From Symsagittifera roscoffensis (Eukaryota; Xenacoelomorpha; Acoela; Convolutidae): DNA of 64,000 bases. The translations under genes and the position numbers were made by a program. Positions 50,701-59,700 of this stretch are shown piece after piece. The notes under the pieces were generated by a model that was not told the DNA's origin, made no database searches, and saw nothing but the letters and a program-made list of their open reading frames with translations. The DNA lies in contig NC_087064.1 in NCBI RefSeq assembly GCF_963678635.1, positions 5,740,411-5,804,410 of the forward strand, in the 5' to 3' direction. The first letter of the stretch is position 1, and the number at the start of each line of letters is the position of its first letter.

Positions 50701-53700
50701 GACCGGCAAGAAGCCTTTCAGCTATCTGGCTCCCACAGACTCGGGACTGTTTTGGTTTTCGATAACAGCCGGAGGTGAAGACAAGGAACTGATAACTGAG
50801 TTTGTCCACCCATTTGGGATCCACTGTGGAACTACTTGTGTCGACAATGTGATGCCTGGTTCCAGTGTTAGAGTTTGGTGCACGATTAAGCATCATCTTC
50901 TGGTTGCTTCTGAACATTTCGAAGTAGAACCAGAAAGCCAACCTTTTCATTTGAGGTTCTGGAAAAGCGAGTACCACTCCGACATTCCAGATTACAACCG
51001 GTTGAATCCATGTGAATACAAGAATCAAGTTGAAACTCCTTTGGTGTACTCGCCTATTCTAGGAGATTTGTTAACGTTTTCCATTTTTCTCCGAACTGCG
51101 AACGTTTCCTTTATTCTCTACAGTGCGCAAGAATGGAACGTTGGAACATATTATTTGGAAGTTTCGACTGCCAATAAATCGTTGTGTTACTATTTTGGAC
51201 CTTCCAAAATTGGCACCGACTGCACCGGTAGAATTATTCCGGTTACTTTCGATGACGTAAACAGCTGTTCGCGAGATAGTAACGATCAATTTAAGTTGTT
51301 CAGAATAACGCTGAACCAAAATGTCGGCAGAGTCTATTTACCCGAAGAAAGTTACTCTAACAATTCACGCGCGCTTTACCTGGGAGACGGCGCGCCGTAC
51401 CTCGACAACAACGACTACCGCTACTTCTACAAAATAGTGATGCACGCTAGTGATGCTAGGCCTGAAGAAGTTTGCGCATCTGAAGGCGGGGAATATGTTG
51501 TGAATGGATTTGACCCCGTTATAAACAGTATTATTGATGATGATGACGGAAAAGCTGTAGCCTATCAGAATTTTGACCTGAACTTATTCTGGCTGGCTCT
51601 AACATGCAACGCGTATTTACATTACACAGCTAATCCCCAACCTTCAGACCCGAAATCGATCTTTTTCACTGTTCGAAAAAAGGAAATTGTGTATGAAAGC
51701 AAAACTGTTCAGTTCTTTAGCGGTCAATTTTTTAAAGACCCAGATACCGATGATGGACCCAAAGGTGCTCTGTGTAAATTCAGACGGGGTGTTTTGTGGA
51801 ACCTCTACCAAGCGCCAACGGAGTGTATGTATCGACCTTTGGACCTCAAAATTGGGATGAAACAAACAATATATCCTGTGATTCATGGCGAGATTGGAGT
51901 GGACATCGAATGTCAGGCGTTACCGCATGGTTCTTACATCAACCAATCATACAGTGATGTAATGCCTCTTAGTTTTGTAGAATATAGCATCCCGTATCCT
52001 GAAGAAAGAGATGTGAACGCATTCCGTTGTATTCAAAAAACGTCTGGAGGCTTAAGATACCAGCCAGTTAGCTGGTTCGATTTCACTTTCAACAGTTTGC
52101 CAGTTGAATTGATAACGGATGCTGAAATTGAGCCTCTGGATTATTGGTGTTGGGACGGCAATGTTACTATGAAACAACCATGCTACGGTCGGAATGTAGC
52201 ATTACGTGCGTGTCTTGAAGCAAACCCGTTCGGATCCTGCAACTGGGTTCGACTGCATGCCTTCGATAGTGACTCACCGCTGGTTCAGGGGGAAAAGGGC
52301 ATCACTTGGTATGATGAACTAGACGAAAACCCACAATGTACAACTACACGACGTTGTTTCTACATCAACTTCAGTCCTCTGGATGCCTTTAAACATAATG
52401 GCATGTATTACTTAAATTGTTCTGACGGATTAGAAGGAACGGTAGCCGAAACAACCTTGCGCCGACAGACCAGATTTTTCAAGATCACGGGTCATCAGTC
52501 AGGTCCAGTGGGGGACTACTCATTTGATTATGCGGTCATTTGCGGGGAAGAAAGAGGTCAAGTTGTAGGTCGAATTCCCATGTATGGTTCGAACATAGTC
52601 GCAACTGTTTCTTGTACAGGATCGGGTAATGAAAATATTATCGCTGAAACTATCCCATATGACACTGGAGTTTCATTGGTCCAGTTCGAACTCCCGAACG
52701 CCGACAAAGATGTAGAATGCATAATGACGAGTACAAACAGTTTTGCCCCCGAGAACCCTTTCGTGCTTGCAGACTCGGTTAAAAACCACCAAATTTGGTC
52801 ACGTTTGGAGATAGTTGAAACAGATCGCAACGCGGATACTGTTTCGATCTGCTGCGAAGCATGCGCTCTGAATGTAAACCCACGGAACGTTGAGTTGGTT
52901 TGCTACAAGTTAAGTGACAATCTTATGATTCTTTATAACCACAACACCACTTACGAATACGATGATACGAAATATGTAGCGAAACGTTGCGTTGAAGTTC
53001 CCCGGGAGTTCGGCGACGCTAAATGTAGATGTAAGCTCTTCAACAGCGTGCGAAGCACTTTTACTATTTACAAAAATGGCGACGTAGAAATGGTCACAGA
53101 CACACCTGACGCGTTTGAAGTGATGGCACAACCTGCGAATATTTCGGACTCGTACGTTACTCTAAAACCTGATCAAGACTCTGATATTCCTGCTACGACA
53201 ACAAGAGATCCAAACTTGAACAACAACGAACCAGTTTTGTCGCCAGACGATAGATTTATAAATATTTATTTGAACAACATCCTAGGGGTATCATTGTACG
53301 GCGAAGCTATTGAAGACGGAATGTTGAAAGCCACTTTTCTTGGCATAAACAGACTAATCGGCGACGAACTGACGGAAGAAAGAGCAGTTGAAATCTTGGC
53401 GATGTTCAAACAAATCCCCAACGTTGCGTAAGTCGAAAACATCAAGCTTGTTGTTCTCGGGTGTTTTTTCGTACAAAATGAGACCTCAAATAAATGTAAA
53501 ACAGGGTTGAGTGATGTATGAATTTACAGCCATCTGAGCCCTGATCTCGATGAAAAAAAAAACAAATTTATGAAGTATAAGTGTCGTGAAAAACGGGTCA
53601 AATTTTTTGGTCGGATTTTCTGACTTGTTTTGTGAGCCTTCTTTTAATTTCAGAATTTAGTAATTTTTTTTGAAAAGAGAAAAATATGAGATCGTTTTTA

Positions 53701-56700
53701 TAGCCTCATCTCAACTCTCGAAAACCCGACAACCAACGACCTCAAAGATTTGACGACGAGTGTTGGCGACATATCTCTCGACTTCTTCGAGACAGTTGTG
53801 TCTCGCTGCGATGCTCTAAAAAGCAACGAGTTTGCAATGTTAGATCAAATCAACGCCTTCGAAAACTACATTCATTGGCTGATGAAATGGAGCTTGGAAG
53901 GATTCGATATCTTCATGGAGACCCAATACACGACTCTGAAGGCCATTCATTTGGACTCTGTTCAAGCTTCCACAAATACTCCTGAACAGTTTAAAATAAA
54001 ACACGTGGATTTGCATGGTGTTACGAGACATACTATTCAAGGTATTTCAAAATTGTAGACCATAAAAAATTTTTTCTGTTATTTCCGAACCCACCTGTGT
54101 TTTTCATCAGTGAAATATTTCGTTCACGTTATAGAACTGCTAAAATTTGACCAAGTTAAGTAGTTTGGCATTTTTAATACACTGACTGATTGCAAAAAAA
54201 CGTGGCTTCACATACAACCTTTTGAAACCAAAGTTTGCACGGTACAATTGATGTTTTCATCTCGTCTAAAGGTGGGGACGGCAGATAAACGCAGAAATTT
54301 TATCTACAATTGAAGAACAATTCGAAGCCCTTATCATAAATTGTTAACAACAAACAGTTTTTATACGGCTTGCTGTTTTTTGATAAGAAGGTAGCAGCTG
54401 TTGTACTATCAATTGCTCCAACTATGACCTGTTTTCTGATTAATCCGAGAATTAAGTGTGACACCATATTAAAACGCTTTAATTAGGCCGTGTTGTGGCA
54501 TCCAAAAAAAATCAAAAAATTGTCTCAGCTTCGAGAAAAATTGGTCTGAATATTATCGGTTTTCATACTATATAAGACGGAAATTGTTGGGAGGCTTAAC
54601 TCCCCTTTTGATTCTTAAACATTTTTTAAATTATAAAATTTCAGTTATTATAACCATGGAGTGGTAAAAAAATCCTCAAGAAAAATTTAAAAAAGTTACT
54701 TTCTATGCCCTTAATTTGGTATAAAAACAGTCAGCAAAAGCATATAATTTTGCTTTATATTGCTTCGAAAAACAATCAAAATTTTGAAAAGGACCATAAA
54801 TTGGAATTTGCCAATTTTGTTTATACCCGGAAAGTACGGATGAAAACTTGGAAAAGTGTTAGAATATAAAAGTGTTCATCAGACGAAAATTGAAAATTTC
54901 TTTACTTGCTTTTTGTGTCGGATTTCACAACGAAAGTAAGGGAATATTTGTGCTCGGGGTGAGTTTTTTCTTCAAACAAATTTCGACTTTTTTACTAGCC
55001 ATTTTTGACGGGCTTTTTTTGAATCATTCGAAAGGTATTGATGCCCTGCGTGTCTGTACAAAACAGTCCAATGCAAAACAGTCCGAAAAATCATAGCAAA
55101 GTGCAAAAAATAGTCCCATACAAAACATTCCCAAAATTAGTCCAAAAAACAGTCCAAAAAAACAGTCTCATTGATCGAAATTATAATTGTTCCAGAGCTG
55201 ATAAATAAATTTATTCCAATTAATCCGGACAACAATAGGTTGTACAGCAGAGAAATTAGAACAACCTAGATAACAGCAGCGGCCACTCATAAAAAGCAAT
55301 AATATGTGAAACATTAAAGTTAACGCAATTAAAAAAACGCGAAAAGTGGCAGGTTGTTCAAGTTGTTTCTTTTGCGAACACTTGGCAACACTCAATAGAA
55401 ACGAAATTCACTTACTATCGATGGAAATCATACTTACAAACAAAGTTTCTGAGTTACTGATTTTTGAAGGGTGTGCTTATTTCAAACACCGAACCCTGGC
55501 AGACAACTCCCTTTCCTGGCATTGCGCAAAAACTAGTTGCAATGGCCGTGTGCGTACAAAAGAGGACTCCGTTCAGATCGTTAAAGATCACTCTCACTTC
55601 CCCAATCCAGCTGACATCGAAAAACGTAAGTTCAGAAAAACAATTGAAGATGTGATGTGAATGTGATGTGAATAGAGAAACAGCTGTTCATTTACCTAGT
55701 TGTTCTGCTAATCAGTAAGCTGTAAATAGAGTTCGACGCGAAAAAAGACCAAAGATGGCAGAGTCAACTTCGCTGACTGGCTTTGAACTACCACTGGCTT
55801 TACAGAAAACTCACAATGGAGAGCAGTTCCTTCTTCGCGGTTCTCGTCCACAAGATGAAAATGGGGTTATTGTGTTCGCCACGTTACCTGGGTAAGACCT
55901 GCTTTCCTAATCGGATGGTTGGTTCTGTGATGGAACGTTTTCGACTGCTCCCAATGTTTACTATCAAGTTTATACAATACACGCTTCTGTTGAAGGATGC
56001 CTTATTCCTACTGTTTACGCTCTGCTACCAAACAAAAAGGATCAAAATTTTTTGTTGCCTTCTCAGTATTCTAAATGTTGATACCCAAAATGGGTCACAA
56101 TTGATTTTGAAGTAGCTGTGCAAAACTCAATAATAGCTACCCATCAGAGTGCTCAAAAGCAGTTTTGTTTTTTCCATATGATTCAAAGCGTCTGGCGACA
56201 TGTTCAGTCGTCAGGCAAAATTCACAATTACAACAATGATTTTAATTTTTGCGAACTTATTAGAATGCTTTTCGCAACAGAATTTCTTCCCGTAGAGGAC
56301 GACCTCACTGCTTTCGAGCTTCTGCAAGGTTTGGCATCTGAAAAAATTCAACCGATTTCCAATTAATTTGAGGACTCATTTATTGGTTGACTGACTTCTC
56401 AAGGACGACAGAAGCCCAGATTTGGTATGGAGCAATGGAGTTGCCATTAAAGAGAGAAAAATGAGCTTCCCCGCACCAACAACGCTGTAGAAGGTTGGAG
56501 CAGCAACTTCGTGAAACTGGTCAACAGTAAGCATCCTTAATTTCACAAATTGATCGAGAAGTTCCAGGACGAGCAACAAAATGCGGAAATACAGTGAGAA
56601 AAAATGTGCCCAGGGCAAAAAATAGCCAGACCCAAAAAAGCTAAATACCAAACTCTCGACAAAAACGTAATCACTAAGATTAGGTCATATCAACCCAACT

Positions 56701-59700
56701 ATACCATTGGGTTTTTGAAAGGAGGTAGTTATAATTTTAAATTCTAAACAGAAGTTTCTGTTGTTTTCAATTTTCACATATATTCCACCTTGCCAAGCAT
56801 TAAAACTTTTTCCAAGTTCATCTTTTTTCCTTGATGTTTCAAAATTGAGCTAGAGTCGAATTGAAACCGGCGAAAAATTGAAACATACATGGTGTTGATT
56901 TTTGTGTTCTCCCCGCCCAACCCTCTAAGGTTGACCCTAGATATACCCGTTATCATATTTACCCGAATTTTAACTTTTTTGGGAAAATTGGACAGTTTTT
57001 GCGGGGATTCGATCTTTTGAGTAACGCTTTAACCACTATAACATGAGGCCTTTGATTTTGATTCGAATTATCGTTCCAACATTGACTCTTTGACCTTTAA
57101 TTACGCCCATGTTTGAGTTTTCAAAGCGTAGATCAGATCTGTGGGCGCTAAAAGATCAAGGTCAAGAAATTCAAATGGTTTTGGTCTGTTTTGTATGGAA
57201 CTTGTTTTAGAACTTAATTTTTGATGTTTCGAACTCTTTTGTATGGGACTATTTTGTATATGCACCTTGTCCTGAGCCTAAATTTGAAAAGTCATTTCAC
57301 CTGTGAATATTTTTTTAAAAAAATATTGGGGTTTAAAGATTGTCATTCAATTACCAGGAGAGGATGCCGCTTCATGCTGTGAATGAATCGTAAAATAAAA
57401 TTTTATTCACGCAGTTACTGTTTACATACTATTAATGTCTAACTGTAGCTTAGCTAGGTGAACTTGACCAAATTTATCGGTCAAAAAACGGTGCTTTATG
57501 TTCATTAGTTTTTTGTCTTAGTTTACTTTGTGAAGTTAGTTAAAAGTTGATCTGTGACGTCAAACAGGGTAAATTTTGATTAATTAACTAAACGCTGATT
57601 TCGGCTAATTGGACTTTTTGATTATTTATATTTATTTGCTGAAATGAGTTGAAAGTTGATTGCTGATGTAAAAAAGAGCAGTTTTAGATTAATTAACTCT
57701 AGATCAGATTAACAACCGACCAAACCGATATTAAAAAGGTTTAAAGTGTAGAAAAGTGTAAGTACATAAAAGAGTTCATTAGGCGACAATTGAAAAATTC
57801 TGTATTGCCGTTTTGGTCAATTTGGGACAATTAACGCGATATATATTTCGCGCTATTAACGCGTAAGCGGAGATTTAATCCGTCTTAGAAACCGTTCCAA
57901 ATTGGTTGAAGGAAGCTTATTTGCCATAATTGATTTGTTACTAGGCACTAAATTTATCACTTTGAATTTTGTATGGCGTGTGGGGGGATGATTTTCACTA
58001 AAACTATCAAATTAAAAAAAATTTCATTCTACTTTATTAGATTTTAATTTTCCATGTTATTACTGCTCCCTAGACCTTAAAAGGCAGTCGGAACATTCAG
58101 GGCTTCGCCCTGATACGAGCAGTCTTGTTTCTTATTTGTTGGTCACCAAAAACTCACTTTTGCGACCAAAAAATTAATTGTCTCCGCTGCCTGATTATAG
58201 CTATATCATTCTTGCAGTGTTTCACATAAAAATTAGAAATAAATTAGCAAAAAAACTCTGAACGAAAAAAATCAAAAGAAATGGTACCTTTTTCAAATAT
58301 TTTTTTGTTCGATTCTCGAACATTTTTCTGTTTTTTCTTCAATCAGTTTGGTCGAACAATATGTACGACTTGCAGAGAAACCGGCCGGCTATTCTCATTT
58401 TAGAGGGTTTCATCTACACAGAAAACGTCACTTCTCAAATAGAGGCAGGTTACACAATAGTGATGTTACTACTTAACCGACAGATAACTCAGTCGAAACA
58501 AAGGAAAGCGTCTCTTCCAGTGTCCACTCCGCTGGGAGTCCATAACAGATTCAGAATGAACTCTAAGTTCACGAAGCGAGTGTCCGATTTGTTCGTGGCT
58601 AGTTTGTCCACGCCTAACTTGACAGTTGTTCATTCTATCGGAGCTCAGTTCGCTCTCAATTACCACGAGAGAGTGCCCCTTCATGTTGAGGAAGGCTAGT
58701 AAAATTTTATTCACGCAAGGTTTGTATAATTTTATTCTTTGGCCGAATTGTCTGGACGCGGTTTTTTTACATTTAAATCCAAACTGTTGCTTAGACTGGT
58801 GACCTTGACCAAATTTATCGGTCAAAAAACGGTGCTTTTATGTTCATTAGATTTTTTTAACTTAATTTTACCTTGTGAAGTGAGTTAAAATTTGATATGT
58901 GACGTCAAACAGAGCAAATTTTGATTAATTAACTAAACGCTGATTTCAGACTAATTGGATTTTTTGATAATTTAAAATTAACTTGCTGAAATGAGTTAAA
59001 AGTTGATTACTGACGTCAAAAAGAGCAGTTTTAGATTAATTAACTAACTTTAGATAAGATTAACAACTGACCAAAAAGGATATTACGAACCTCATTTCGA
59101 AGATACCTGAAAGACCTATAGCTTATTGGAGCGTATCTTTCATCACATAAATCAAAGTCGGCTGAAACGTCAAAAATAATTTTAAATGAGTTCCTATTTA
59201 GTGAAATTTTCTCAGTCATAATTAAGTGTTTCCGCTGAAAGAGATCTATAGTTCATTAATAGATGAACGTTATAAACCATCAAAGTTTGAATTCAGCAGC
59301 CAATGATTTGCCTCCAAATGAATCATGAAGGAAATTGTTTTTCAAATTCAAAAAGTGTATACTTGTGATTATAAATAAATGACGAAAGAATTCAAAATTA
59401 TTTGTATTTTTTAACTGTTTCAACTGTTCAAAAATTTTATTGTAATTGCGGTCTAGGGGACTTAAAGTTTGCAATACATCAGTAATTTTTCTAAAGGTGC
59501 CTTAAATGTCAACTAATTTTAGGTGAGAGCGCGCACCGACATAAAGCCCTATTTTTGGTGAAACCTTCCTAACGTCGTTTTTGGCTAATTTTTAAAAATT
59601 CGTCTGCAGTGCAAAAGCGTCAATTTCACTCTAGAATTAAACACTATGCTTGCTGCTCTGATTTCAGAAGAAACTGACGGAATATATTTATTTTCAAAAA

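Larger units (their letters stand above)
55050..57263 (+). mobile_element. MULE-like DNA transposon with FLYWCH domain, degenerate
   Basis: Inserted in Helentron-like copy 3. The left end carries CTGTACAAAACAGTCCAATG plus further ACAAAACAGTC units (55055-55170); the right end (57180-57262) carries their complements (TGGTCTGTTTTGTATGGAAC, GTATGGGACTATTTTGTATA), i.e. terminal inverted repeats built of subrepeats. Flanks TGCCCTG (55042) and TGTCCTG (57268) look like an aged target duplication of about 9 bp, as Mutator-like elements make. Coding remnants are listed separately. Confidence 0.7.
54916..58129 (+). mobile_element. Helentron-like copy 3, broken into three pieces by insertions
   Basis: The 5' piece 54916-55048 (GTCGGATTTCAC, ATTTGTGCTCGGGGTGAG), middle piece 57265-57345 (CTTGTCCTGAGCCTAAATTT, CACCTGTGAATA, GGTTTAAAGATTGTCATT) and 3' piece 57806-58129 (TTTTGGTCAATTTGGGAC, ATTTCGCGCTATTAACGCG, AGGCAGTCGGAACATTCAGG, CAGGGCTTCGCCCTG, AGCAGTCTTGTTT) together cover the intact copies at 35.8-36.8 kb in order. 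The gaps hold a MULE-like element and a host-gene fragment. In intron 5 of the ectodomain gene. Confidence 0.75.

Noticed and set aside
50564-51028. 154-codon minus-strand ORF within the 3.7-kb exon
   Set aside because: Antisense shadow of a continuous 1,229-codon exon with correct splice sites.
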